Below, piece after piece: positions 1-6,648 of a DNA stretch of 33,187 nucleotides (position 1 is the stretch's first letter; each line of letters starts with the position of its first letter). A program made the position numbers and the translations under genes. The notes below the pieces were generated by a model, which was given only the letters and a program-made list of their open reading frames with translations, did no database searches and had not been told where the DNA came from. Origin of the DNA: Planctomycetota bacterium (lineage in GTDB: Bacteria; Planctomycetota; Phycisphaerae; Sedimentisphaerales; Anaerohalosphaeraceae); NCBI GenBank assembly GCA_023143375.1, contig JAGLHQ010000046.1:1-33187 (forward strand), written 5' to 3'.

Positions 1-765
1 CGAGAGTCCTATGACGAGGAGAGGCTCAAGGGGTATCTCGGATTTGAAAAGCGTTATCCGAATAAATGGCGGCGTGGGATATCTTTCAGGGCCGAGACGG
101 TCGATGTTGAAGATATCGAGATTGACGCTCCGCAGGAGATCATAGACGTTAAAGGCTCTAACGATCTGTTTGGCGTTAAGGCATTTATCAGAAAAGACAC
201 TACCGACAGCCGATTTCTTCCGAGCGAGGGGTATAATTTTAACGCCAGTTACGAGCAAGTGGGCGGGGATCATACATTTGGAATATTAAGCGGTACGCAG
301 CGCTGGTATAAGACGCTGCGTGAAGATCTTGCCGAGAGAAAGACGATCCTTGAGACGAAGTTCAGCGCCTCGACGGTTGTAGGCGACGCTCCGCCGTTCG
401 AGAGGTTTTATGCTGGCGGGACGGGTTCTCTTCGAGGATTCGATTATCGCGGCGTAAGCACCCGCGGATGGACAACTTCCGGCGTACGAGAAAAGAAGGA
501 CCCGATAGGTTCGGACTGGGTAGTACTTGGTAACGTAGAAGTTGCGGTTCCTCTTACGACGAATGTTTTTTCGGCATTGTTCTTTGTCGATGCAGGAGCG
601 ATCGACAGCGGCGGGATACGTGCTTCGATAGGAACGGGTATCCAGATAATGCTGCCGCAGTGGTTCGGTCCGGTTCCAATGCGATTTGAGATCGCTACTC
701 CGATAGCCAAAGACGATGAGGACGATACGCAGGTATTCAGCTTCTCGATAGGAGCGTTGTTCTAA
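1..765 (+). CDS. bamA: BamA/Omp85 outer-membrane assembly factor, C-terminal part (5' end outside window)
   Basis: The reading frame is open from base 1 to the TAA at 763-765, so only the last ~254 residues are here. This part is the C-terminal membrane beta-barrel of an Omp85 protein, the core of the BAM complex that inserts proteins into the outer membrane. The sequence shows the family hallmark GGTGSLRGFDYRG (nt ~415-453), the loop-6 (V/I)RGF motif, and ends in phenylalanine (FSFSIGALF), the usual beta-signal. The POTRA repeats would lie upstream. The next gene is an OmpH/Skp chaperone followed by lpxD, the classic bamA-skp-lpxD order, which favours BamA over TamA. Confidence 0.9.
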   Translation, partial: RESYDEERLKGYLGFEKRYPNKWRRGISFRAETVDVEDIEIDAPQEIIDVKGSNDLFGVKAFIRKDTTDSRFLPSEGYNFNASYEQVGGDHTFGILSGTQRWYKTLREDLAERKTILETKFSASTVVGDAPPFERFYAGGTGSLRGFDYRGVSTRGWTTSGVREKKDPIGSDWVVLGNVEVAVPLTTNVFSALFFVDAGAIDSGGIRASIGTGIQIMLPQWFGPVPMRFEIATPIAKDDEDDTQVFSFSIGALF

Positions 766-789
766 GAAATAGCGTATAGCGTACATCGG

Positions 790-818
790 GCAGGATGCCA
801 TAGGCATCTCCAGCCTGC
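790..818 (+). other. Intergenic hairpin after bamA
   Basis: GATGCC and GGCATC (794-799 / 803-808) form a 6-bp stem around a three-base loop. GCAG/CTGC (790-793 / 815-818) extends it beyond a one-sided bulge. There is no T-run after it, so it is not a standard intrinsic terminator. It may be an mRNA-stabilising or processing structure, or a dispersed palindrome; its role is unknown. Confidence 0.4.
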
Positions 819-878
819 GGGTGGTTAGGGTTTTGGCTGGGGTGTAATGTCGATAGAATAATTAGAAAGGTCGGTGAA

Positions 879-1469
879 ATGAGAATAAAAAATGTGATCG
901 TCCTGGCGGTATTATGTTCGCTGGTTTTGGGAGTTTTCGGTTATGAATATTCCTGGGCGAAGTCAGAGAAAGAAATTTCTTCTGTGAAGGTCGGCGTTAT
1001 CAGTATTCGCGGGGTGTTCGAGAATTCCAAGCGGAACGCTCAGTGGCAGGACGAGATGGAGCGTCATCGCAAGCAGATCGTAGGCGAACTTGAGAAACAG
1101 TCCGCTGTGATCAAGGCAGTTAGGGCTGATATGGAAACGCGTAAGCCTGATAGCGTCGATTACCTGAACCTGATGCGTGAGATGATGGAAAAGGCCGGTT
1201 CGCTTGAAGCGAAAGAGAAATTTCATCAGCAGGACCTTGCGATGAAAGAGCAGCGATGGACCGAGAAGCTTTATCTTGATATGGCCAAGGCAGTGGCGAA
1301 GGTTGCTAAATCGCAGGGTCTCGATATTGTCCTTGCAAAGGACGAAAACCAGTTTCCGGCAGCGACTGCTAACGAGCTTATGATGATCATCAAGACAAGC
1401 AAAATAATGTACAGCCGTGACGAACTCGATATAACTGACGAGGTCGTCAAAGTGTTGGATAACAAATAA
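879..1469 (+). CDS. OmpH/Skp-family periplasmic chaperone
   Basis: A 196-residue protein with a signal peptide: MRIKN followed by a hydrophobic stretch to about residue 22, with cleavage likely near the YSWAKS segment. The mature part has the OmpH pattern: a short beta segment with VGVISIRGVFENSKR, a long charged helical hairpin (residues ~58-140) that forms the Skp tentacles, and a return beta segment GLDIVLAKDENQF. Skp holds unfolded outer-membrane proteins in the periplasm for BamA. The gene lies between bamA and lpxD, the conserved place for skp. The ATG at 879 follows an AGAAAGG ribosome site at 864-870. A 10-bp hairpin overlaps its stop codon. Confidence 0.87.
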   Translation: MRIKNVIVLAVLCSLVLGVFGYEYSWAKSEKEISSVKVGVISIRGVFENSKRNAQWQDEMERHRKQIVGELEKQSAVIKAVRADMETRKPDSVDYLNLMREMMEKAGSLEAKEKFHQQDLAMKEQRWTEKLYLDMAKAVAKVAKSQGLDIVLAKDENQFPAATANELMMIIKTSKIMYSRDELDITDEVVKVLDNK

Positions 1470-1486
1470 CACCAATGGTGTTATTT
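1464..1486 (+). terminator. Hairpin over the ompH stop codon, possible attenuator
   Basis: AAATAACACC (1464-1473) and GGTGTTATTT (1477-1486) form a perfect 10-bp stem with a three-base AAT loop, covering the TAA of the ompH gene. The right arm is T-rich and one further T follows. It resembles a weak intrinsic terminator, but the stem is A/T-rich and the operon continues downstream, so partial attenuation or mRNA end protection is more likely. A second small hairpin, ATCGCC-TTC-GGCGAT, lies at 1520-1534. Confidence 0.4.
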
Positions 1487-1572
1487 TAGTTCGAAGTTGA
1501 TAGTTCGTAGTGTTGGAATATCGCCTTCGGCGATGCTATTATATGCAGTTGAGTAATTAAGAGAATTTGAAA

Positions 1573-2622
1573 ATGAAAGCTAAGCCAAAGACAATAATGA
1601 CATCCGAGCTTGCATCCGAGCTTGGCGCCGAGCTTTCGGGTTCCGGATCGGTTCAGATAACCGGCGCTAATTCGCTGGAAGCTGCGGGCGATAGTGAAGT
1701 AGCTTTTTTAAGCTCGGACAAATATGTATCGGCTCTTGCTAAGTCCGGCGCAGGCGCGGTGCTGGTAGCGAATAAAGTGGACGGCATTGAGACGGTACAG
1801 CTTATAGTCGAGGATGTAAACACGGCACTAATAAAGACGCTGGAGCTATTCGCGCCGAAGTTAAGGGTTGTTGCGGGTGTTCATCCGGGAGCGGTCGTCG
1901 AAGAAAGCGCTCAGCTTGGAGAAAATGTTTCCGTTGGCGCAGGCGTGTATATCGGTGCTTACGTCGAGATCGGAGACAACTGCATTATTTCGGCAGGGTG
2001 TGTCATTGAAGAGGGAACCAGAGTCGGCAATAACTGCAAGCTTTACGGTAATGTTGTGGTCTATCACGGATGCACGATCGGTAATAACTGCACGATCAGT
2101 GCCAATGCAACGATCGGTGCGACGGGTTTTGGATACAATTATATCGACGGGGAGCATAAACTTATTCCGCATAACGGCGGGGTAGTGCTTGAAGATGGTG
2201 TCGATATCGGCGCTAACAGTTGTGTAGATCGTGCGAAGTTCGGAAATACGATTATCGGGGCCGGGACAAAGATAGACAATCTTTGCCAGATAGCACATAA
2301 TGTTGTTATTGGGAAGTTTTGTCTTTTTGCGGCACATGTCGGTTTGTCGGGCAGCGTTCGGATAGGCAACGGAGTTGTTTTTGGCGGTATGTCGGGAGTA
2401 GCGGATCATATGACTGTCGGCGATGGAGCGATGATAGGAGGCAGGACCTCGGTGATAACGCATATCGCGGCTGGGAGCAAAGTGTTCGGTACGCCGCCTT
2501 ATGAGGTCAAGGAGCAGATGCGTATCATGGTCGCGTCGAGACGGCTTCCTGAGATGGCAAAAGATTTTAAGAAATTAGTTAAGCGAGTGGACAAGCTTGA
2601 GACTTCAAAAGACAATCGGTAA
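1573..2622 (+). CDS. lpxD: UDP-3-O-acylglucosamine N-acyltransferase LpxD
   Basis: LpxD adds the N-linked hydroxyacyl chain to UDP-3-O-acyl-glucosamine in lipid A synthesis, using acyl-ACP in the cytoplasm. The 349-residue product has an N-terminal uridine-binding region (residues ~1-100), a long run of hexapeptide repeats forming a left-handed beta-helix (~105-300) and a C-terminal helix. Visible family motifs are GATGFGYNY and [10 protein letters not shown], whose His242 is the expected catalytic base. The ATG at 1573 is preferred: an AAGAGA site (1559-1564) stands 8 bases before it, whereas an in-frame TTG at 1567 would be only 2 bases from that site. Its end overlaps the next gene by 26 bases, so translation is probably coupled. 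Confidence 0.93.
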   Translation: MKAKPKTIMTSELASELGAELSGSGSVQITGANSLEAAGDSEVAFLSSDKYVSALAKSGAGAVLVANKVDGIETVQLIVEDVNTALIKTLELFAPKLRVVAGVHPGAVVEESAQLGENVSVGAGVYIGAYVEIGDNCIISAGCVIEEGTRVGNNCKLYGNVVVYHGCTIGNNCTISANATIGATGFGYNYIDGEHKLIPHNGGVVLEDGVDIGANSCVDRAKFGNTIIGAGTKIDNLCQIAHNVVIGKFCLFAAHVGLSGSVRIGNGVVFGGMSGVADHMTVGDGAMIGGRTSVITHIAAGSKVFGTPPYEVKEQMRIMVASRRLPEMAKDFKKLVKRVDKLETSKDNR

Positions 2623-3907
2623 CGAGGCAAAGCTGGCGGGTAAGGGCCTGTTTTCCGGTAAGGATGTTCGCGTGACATTTCGTCCCGCCGACGTCGATAC
2701 CGGCGTGGTTTTTTTGCGTACCGATACCGAGGATCCTGTCAGGATAGCTGCGATAGCTGCCAATATTGCCGAGCGTGACAGGCGTACGGCGCTTAAGAAG
2801 GGCCCTGTCAGCATCGAGACTCCGGAGCATTGTCTTGCGGCGATAAACGCGTTGGAAATAAGCAATATAGTTATCGAGATCGAAGGTCAGGAGCTGCCGG
2901 GTTTTGACGGAAGCGCGGAGGAATATTTTAAGGCGCTTGGCAAGGCCGGTATAGTCGAGCAGCAGGCAGAGTGCAAAGAGTATGTTATAAACGAAGCGAT
3001 AAATTTGAGCGAGGGCGACAGCAGCATCTACGCTTTGCCTTATGAGACGGACAAGCTTTGCATAACTTACGATCTGGATTATACGCAGCATACGGGTATT
3101 GGCAGGCAGCTTTTTTCGTGTGAGCTTGGCAGGGAATTTTTCGAGAACAATCTTGCTGTGGCACGGACGTTCTGTCTCGAAGCAGAGGCGATGCAGATGC
3201 AGGCTCACGGGATAGGTGCCCATCTTACGCCGCGAAAGATATTGGTTATAAATTCTGACGGTCCGATCAAGAACAGTTTTAGATTTAGCGACGAGTGCGT
3301 TCGTCATAAGGTCGTAGATCTTATTGGCGATCTTGTGCTGGCGGGCAGGCCGATCGTCGGAAGGATCGTAGCTTACAAGAGCGGTCATTCGCTGAACCAG
3401 AGGCTTGCCAAGCGTTTGTCAGTTCTGGCAGAGCGTGCGGACAGGACCGCGTCGATGGGAACCGAGGCACTGCTTGACATAAGAAAGATACAGCGGATAC
3501 TCCCGCACAGGTATCCTTTCCTGCTTGTCGATAAGGTTATCGAGATCGACGGCGATCGTATGATCAAGGGCATCAAAAACGTTACGTTCAACGAGCAGTT
3601 TTTTCAGGGTCATTTTCCCGGCACGCCTATCATGCCGGGTGTATTGATCGTCGAGGCGCTTGCGCAGGTGTCCGGTTTGCTTTTCGCACAGAAGCTGGAA
3701 CATACCGGTAAGCTTGCGGTGCTGCTTACGATGGATAAGGTTAAGATACGAAAGGCGGTGCTTCCGGGCGATCAGTTGATATTGATCTCCGAGGCAGGCA
3801 AGGTTCGCAGCCGGTCGGCAGTTTGTAACTGTAGGGCGATGGTCGGCAACGATATTGCAGCAGAAGCAGAACTGAAGTTCATGCTTGTAGACGATGAAAT
3901 GGTGTAA
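2597..3907 (+). CDS. lpxC-fabZ: Bifunctional LpxC-FabZ: UDP-3-O-acyl-GlcNAc deacetylase / 3-hydroxyacyl-ACP dehydratase
   Basis: A single 436-residue frame joins two enzymes. Residues ~1-280 are LpxC, the zinc deacetylase that commits UDP-3-O-acyl-GlcNAc to lipid A: PEHCLAAI (Glu77, His78), RTFCLE (Thr191), [11 protein letters not shown] (His237, Asp241 as metal ligands) and GHSLN (His264). Residues ~292-436 are FabZ, the dehydratase of fatty-acid elongation: [11 protein letters not shown], then [12 protein letters not shown] with His339, and Glu353. Such fusions are known from Bacteroidetes and some planctomycetes. The start is TTG 2597 inside lpxD; no ATG precedes conserved LpxC residues. 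The usual GxHSG motif near residue 19 reads GLFSG here, so Phe replaces the His. Confidence 0.93.
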   Translation: MRLQKTIGNEAKLAGKGLFSGKDVRVTFRPADVDTGVVFLRTDTEDPVRIAAIAANIAERDRRTALKKGPVSIETPEHCLAAINALEISNIVIEIEGQELPGFDGSAEEYFKALGKAGIVEQQAECKEYVINEAINLSEGDSSIYALPYETDKLCITYDLDYTQHTGIGRQLFSCELGREFFENNLAVARTFCLEAEAMQMQAHGIGAHLTPRKILVINSDGPIKNSFRFSDECVRHKVVDLIGDLVLAGRPIVGRIVAYKSGHSLNQRLAKRLSVLAERADRTASMGTEALLDIRKIQRILPHRYPFLLVDKVIEIDGDRMIKGIKNVTFNEQFFQGHFPGTPIMPGVLIVEALAQVSGLLFAQKLEHTGKLAVLLTMDKVKIRKAVLPGDQLILISEAGKVRSRSAVCNCRAMVGNDIAAEAELKFMLVDDEMV

Positions 3908-3926
3908 TAATAATATAGAATGGTTC

Positions 3927-3932
3927 AGGAGG
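3927..3932 (+). promoter_or_regulatory. Consensus ribosome binding site of lpxA
   Basis: AGGAGG stands 11 bases before ATG 3944 in the 36-base gap after lpxC-fabZ. A second weaker AGG lies nearer (3938-3940). The strong site fixes the start of lpxA, which, unlike lpxC, is not translated by overlap. Confidence 0.6.
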
Positions 3933-3943
3933 TTTTTAGGTAA

Positions 3944-4750
3944 ATGAGTACTAACATACATCCAAGTGCGGTGATAGATGCGACTGTTCAGCTAGGCGAT
4001 AATGTAGTTGTCGGTCCTAACGTGGTGATAGATGCCGGTACGGTTATCGGTTCGGGCAATATCATCGATGCTAATATTGTCATAGGCGAGAACGTTAAGA
4101 TCGGTGACAACAATCGGTTTTTTGCGACTTGTACGATCGGTCGTCCGCCGCAATTATTGGGTCTCGATTCGGAGACGAAAGTCGGCAAACTTGAGATCGG
4201 TAATAACAATATTATCCGCGAGCAGGTTACGGTACACCCGAGCATGCACCCCGGCAAGCTTACAAAGATCGGCAACGATAATATGCTTATGGTCGGTGTT
4301 CACATCGGACACGATTGCGTTTTGGACGATAAGATCGTTATCAGCAACTATTCGCAGATAAGCGGTCACTGCAGGATCGAGACGGGCGTATGGCTTAGCG
4401 GCATGGTTGCGGTTCATCAGTTCGTGACTTTCGGCAGGTGGTGTTATGCGGCTGGGTTTAGCGGCATCAATCACGATGTTCCGCCATTCGTTATTATTAG
4501 CGGTCATTATCCGCCGGAAGTGAGATCGATAAACAAGCGCGGACTTGGCAGGGCAGGACTTAGCGAAGAAGAGCAAAAGAATATTATGGCCGGTTTCAAA
4601 CGGTTATACCGCGGCGGCGGCTCGTTGACCGATCGGCTGAAAGCCCTTGACAAAGACAAAGACCTTGACCTGAACGTAAGGGAGATGGTCGATGCTGTAC
4701 TGCGAAGCAACAAGCACAGGTTTGGAAGACATCTGGAACTTTATAGATAA
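3944..4750 (+). CDS. lpxA: Acyl-ACP-UDP-N-acetylglucosamine O-acyltransferase LpxA
   Basis: LpxA performs the first step of lipid A synthesis, moving a hydroxyacyl chain from ACP to the 3-position of UDP-GlcNAc in the cytoplasm. The 268-residue product, close to the usual ~262, is a left-handed beta-helix of hexapeptide repeats from residue ~3 to ~190 followed by a helical C-terminal domain (from about NKRGLGRAG). The catalytic His is His123 in GVHIGHDC. Other family marks are GRPPQ and VAVHQFVTFGRWCYAAG. It lies last in the run lpxD, lpxC-fabZ, lpxA. The following oxidoreductase raises the possibility that the substrate is a 3-amino sugar, which would make this acylation an amide bond (inference). 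Confidence 0.94.
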   Translation: MSTNIHPSAVIDATVQLGDNVVVGPNVVIDAGTVIGSGNIIDANIVIGENVKIGDNNRFFATCTIGRPPQLLGLDSETKVGKLEIGNNNIIREQVTVHPSMHPGKLTKIGNDNMLMVGVHIGHDCVLDDKIVISNYSQISGHCRIETGVWLSGMVAVHQFVTFGRWCYAAGFSGINHDVPPFVIISGHYPPEVRSINKRGLGRAGLSEEEQKNIMAGFKRLYRGGGSLTDRLKALDKDKDLDLNVREMVDAVLRSNKHRFGRHLELYR

Positions 4751-4775
4751 TTAGTAACCATTGACGGAAATTTTT

Positions 4776-4791
4776 GACAGGATAACAGGAT
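4776..4791 (+). repeat. Left inverted repeat of the GxxExxY cassette
   Basis: GACAGGATAACAGGAT is the exact reverse complement of bases 5229-5244 on the other side of the GxxExxY gene. Outside both copies lies a T5/A5 run, so the imperfect match extends to about 21 bases. Related broken ATCCTG/CAGGA words occur between here and the gene (for example around 4817-4839). Confidence 0.85.
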
Positions 4792-4857
4792 AAAAAGACA
4801 GATAATAAAAAATCGTGTTAATCCAAAAGAAATCCTGCAACTTGCATAAGGTAATAA

Positions 4858-5226
4858 ATGCTGCATAGCGAACTGACAGAAAAGATTATTGCCTGTGCCT
4901 ACGCGGTTTATAATAAAATGGGATATGGCTTTCTGGAGTCAGTTTACGAAAGATGTATGTTAATAGAGTTGGCAGATGCCGGCTTAAATGTTGAGGCCCA
5001 GAAAGCATTGAAAGTCCTTTATAAAGGACAGGTAGTTGGTGATTTTGTTGCCGATGTTATTGTCAACGATACTGTTATAGTTGAATTGAAATCAATTAGT
5101 AAAATTGTTAAGGCACATGAAATTCAATTAGTGAATTATCTAGTTAGTACCGGCAAGCCGGTTGGCCTGATTTTGAATTTTGCCAAAAATAAGGTAGAAG
5201 TAAAACGAAAAGTGAAAGAATTATAG
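4858..5226 (+). CDS. GxxExxY protein (PD-(D/E)xK nuclease-like fold)
   Basis: The 122-residue product has the signature that names the family: GFLESVY at residues 24-30. It also shows a PD-(D/E)xK-like core: VADVIV with Asp66, IVELK with Glu76 and Lys78, then the helix QLVNYL. The family is widespread in planctomycetes, Bacteroidetes and environmental genomes; its biological role is not established, though the fold suggests nucleic-acid cleavage or binding. The gene starts at ATG 4858 after an AAGG-like site and has visibly more A/T-rich codons than the lipid A genes around it. Perfect inverted repeats lie about 66 bases before it and immediately after it. It is unlikely to take part in lipid A synthesis. 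Confidence 0.85.
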   Translation: MLHSELTEKIIACAYAVYNKMGYGFLESVYERCMLIELADAGLNVEAQKALKVLYKGQVVGDFVADVIVNDTVIVELKSISKIVKAHEIQLVNYLVSTGKPVGLILNFAKNKVEVKRKVKEL

Positions 5227-5228
5227 TC

Positions 5229-5244
5229 ATCCTGTTATCCTGTC
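5229..5244 (+). repeat. Right inverted repeat of the GxxExxY cassette
   Basis: ATCCTGTTATCCTGTC starts 2 bases after the stop codon of the GxxExxY gene and is the exact reverse complement of 4776-4791. A CAGGAAAAAA word follows at 5270-5279, just before the oxidoreductase gene. Confidence 0.85.
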
Positions 5245-5301
5245 CAAAAAGAGAGTTTAGGATGATCAACAGGAAAAAACGATGAATGTTTACGAAAATA
5301 T

Positions 5302-5307
5302 AGGGGG
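5302..5307 (+). promoter_or_regulatory. Ribosome binding site fixing the oxidoreductase start
   Basis: AGGGGG lies 4 bases before ATG 5312. An in-frame ATG at 5282 has no such site and would add ten residues ahead of the Rossmann strand, so 5312 is taken as the start. Confidence 0.55.
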
Positions 5308-5311
5308 TATT

Positions 5312-6316
5312 ATGGCAAAACAGAGAACGGCGGTAATCGGTGCCGGAAAAATGGGCGGGATACACGCGAAGGTTTATAGCAAGATCGAAAACTGCGAACT
5401 TGTCGCGGTAGTCGATACGCAGATCGAAAAGGCGGAAAGAATCGCCAAAGAATTCGGCTGTAAGGCTTTGACCGATTGCAAGGAATTGATCGGGCAGGTC
5501 GATGCGGTGACGATTTCGGCGCCGACGATATATCATCTTGAGCTGGCGGAGGATTTTATCAAAAACGGTATTGCTGTGATGATCGAAAAGCCCCTGGCAG
5601 CGAATGTCGAGCAGGGCAAAAGGATCGTCGAACTGGCTGAAAAGCATAATACGGTCGTAGCTGTCGGTCACTCGGAGCGTTGCAACCCTGTTGTTCAGGC
5701 GATGAAGCGTTTGGAGATCGAGCCGAAGTTTATCGAGGCTAATCGTATCAGCCCTTACCCGTTCCGCTCGAGCGATGTCGGTGTTGTTCTTGACGTTATG
5801 ATCCACGATATAGATATTATTCTTTCGCTGGCAGCAAGTAAGATCAAAAAGGTCGACGCGTGCGGCGTAAACGTTATCGGCGATCATGAAGACATTTGCA
5901 ATGCCAGGCTGGTTTTTGAGAACGGCTGTGTTGCTAATATTACTGCGTCGCGTCTTGCGATGAAGACCGAGCGTAAGCTTAGGGTTTTCAGCAGGCAGGC
6001 TTACCTTAGCCTTGACTATTTCAAGAAAGACGGGATCGTTATTCAGGCGGCGCCTAATGTCGATCTTATGAAATGGATCAAGGAGCACCAGGCCGATCCT
6101 GAGTTTGATTTTTCACAGGCCAACTGGGCTGAGATGCTGCACATCGAGCCATTAAATATCGAAGATGCAGAGCCACTTCTTGTAGAGCAGGAGTCGTTCT
6201 TGAAGGCAGTCGCCGAGCATGACGCGCGTCCGGAGGTGACAGCTAAAGAAGGGCTAAACGCAATGGAATGTGCCGAGATGATCCTTGAAAAGATCAAGGA
6301 GCATAAGTGGGACTGA
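5312..6316 (+). CDS. Gfo/Idh/MocA-family NAD(P)-dependent oxidoreductase, possibly a GnnA-type UDP-sugar 3-dehydrogenase
   Basis: A 334-residue protein with an N-terminal Rossmann domain (AVIGAGKMGGIHA, residues 7-19), the family EKP motif (Glu92-Lys93-Pro94), and a C-terminal alpha/beta domain with DVMIHDID (Asp161, His165, Asp168), where substrate-binding residues sit. Family members oxidise or reduce sugar hydroxyls with NAD(P). Its place after lpxA suggests a step in lipid A sugar synthesis. GnnA of Acidithiobacillus and Leptospira belongs to this family and oxidises the 3-OH of UDP-GlcNAc for 3-amino lipid A. The partner aminotransferase GnnB is not in this operon, so the exact reaction is open. 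Family assignment is firm; substrate is inference. Confidence 0.85.
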   Translation: MAKQRTAVIGAGKMGGIHAKVYSKIENCELVAVVDTQIEKAERIAKEFGCKALTDCKELIGQVDAVTISAPTIYHLELAEDFIKNGIAVMIEKPLAANVEQGKRIVELAEKHNTVVAVGHSERCNPVVQAMKRLEIEPKFIEANRISPYPFRSSDVGVVLDVMIHDIDIILSLAASKIKKVDACGVNVIGDHEDICNARLVFENGCVANITASRLAMKTERKLRVFSRQAYLSLDYFKKDGIVIQAAPNVDLMKWIKEHQADPEFDFSQANWAEMLHIEPLNIEDAEPLLVEQESFLKAVAEHDARPEVTAKEGLNAMECAEMILEKIKEHKWD

Positions 6317-6428
6317 ACAGTAAATTAAAAAATCAAAATTTAAAATGAAAAATTAAGGAATCCCGACAGGCCGGGACGGCTTGTTTACGGTTTTGGTTTA
6401 CATCGGCAACTTATTGGGGCAATACAAG

Positions 6429-6457
6429 GGCAGGTTTAATAGACCTGTCTTTTTTTT
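6429..6457 (+). terminator. Rho-independent terminator after the lipid A operon
   Basis: GGCAGGT (6429-6435) pairs with ACCTGTC (6443-6449), with one G-U pair, around a seven-base loop, and is followed by eight T residues (6450-6457). Confidence 0.85.
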
Positions 6458-6551
6458 GTGATTTTAGTATTAACACCGAGGCTTGTCGATATTCCAGTTG
6501 TCAAGAGAATGCGAATTTTTAAGCCTTAAACACGGTTTTCAAGAAAAGGCT

Positions 6552-6580
6552 TTTACTTTTTTCTGATAGTTTGGTACAAT
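6552..6580 (+). promoter_or_regulatory. Sigma70-like promoter candidate for uvrA-mtnA
   Basis: TTTACT (6552-6557) and TACAAT (6575-6580) are separated by exactly 17 bases. Transcription would start near 6587, giving a leader of about 60 bases before the TTG start of uvrA. No LexA-type palindrome was recognised. Confidence 0.5.
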
Positions 6581-6648
6581 GGCGCAATTGGTGTCTATCG
6601 CCTATTTGTAAATAAGTACTAGCATTCGGCAAGACGAGTTAAAAGAAA

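Larger units (their letters stand above)
4771..5250 (+). mobile_element. Putative GxxExxY gene cassette bounded by inverted repeats
   Basis: A roughly 480-base unit holds one small gene between perfect 16-base inverted repeats and interrupts the otherwise co-directional lpxA-oxidoreductase pair. No transposase is present and no clear target duplication was found. The unit looks like a non-autonomous or passively spreading cassette; mobility is inferred only from the terminal repeats and the position. Confidence 0.5.
6317..6648 (+). other. Intergenic region between the lipid A operon and uvrA
   Basis: 332 bases without a gene. In order: an A/T-rich low-complexity stretch (6325-6358), a short TCCCG/CGGGA hairpin (6361-6376), a rho-independent terminator (6429-6457), a promoter candidate (6552-6580) and the leader of uvrA. 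No open frame with family resemblance was seen on either strand. Confidence 0.7.

Noticed and set aside
2579-3388. Open frame of 269 codons on the minus strand inside lpxC-fabZ
   Set aside because: Shadow of LpxC coding DNA; the composition is typical of antisense translation.
5144-6088. Open frame of 314 codons on the minus strand
   Set aside because: Antisense to the GxxExxY and oxidoreductase genes, no recognisable motif or ribosome site.
6361-6376. TCCCG/CGGGA hairpin as terminator of the lipid A operon
   Set aside because: No T-run follows; the hairpin at 6429-6457 with eight T residues is the better terminator.
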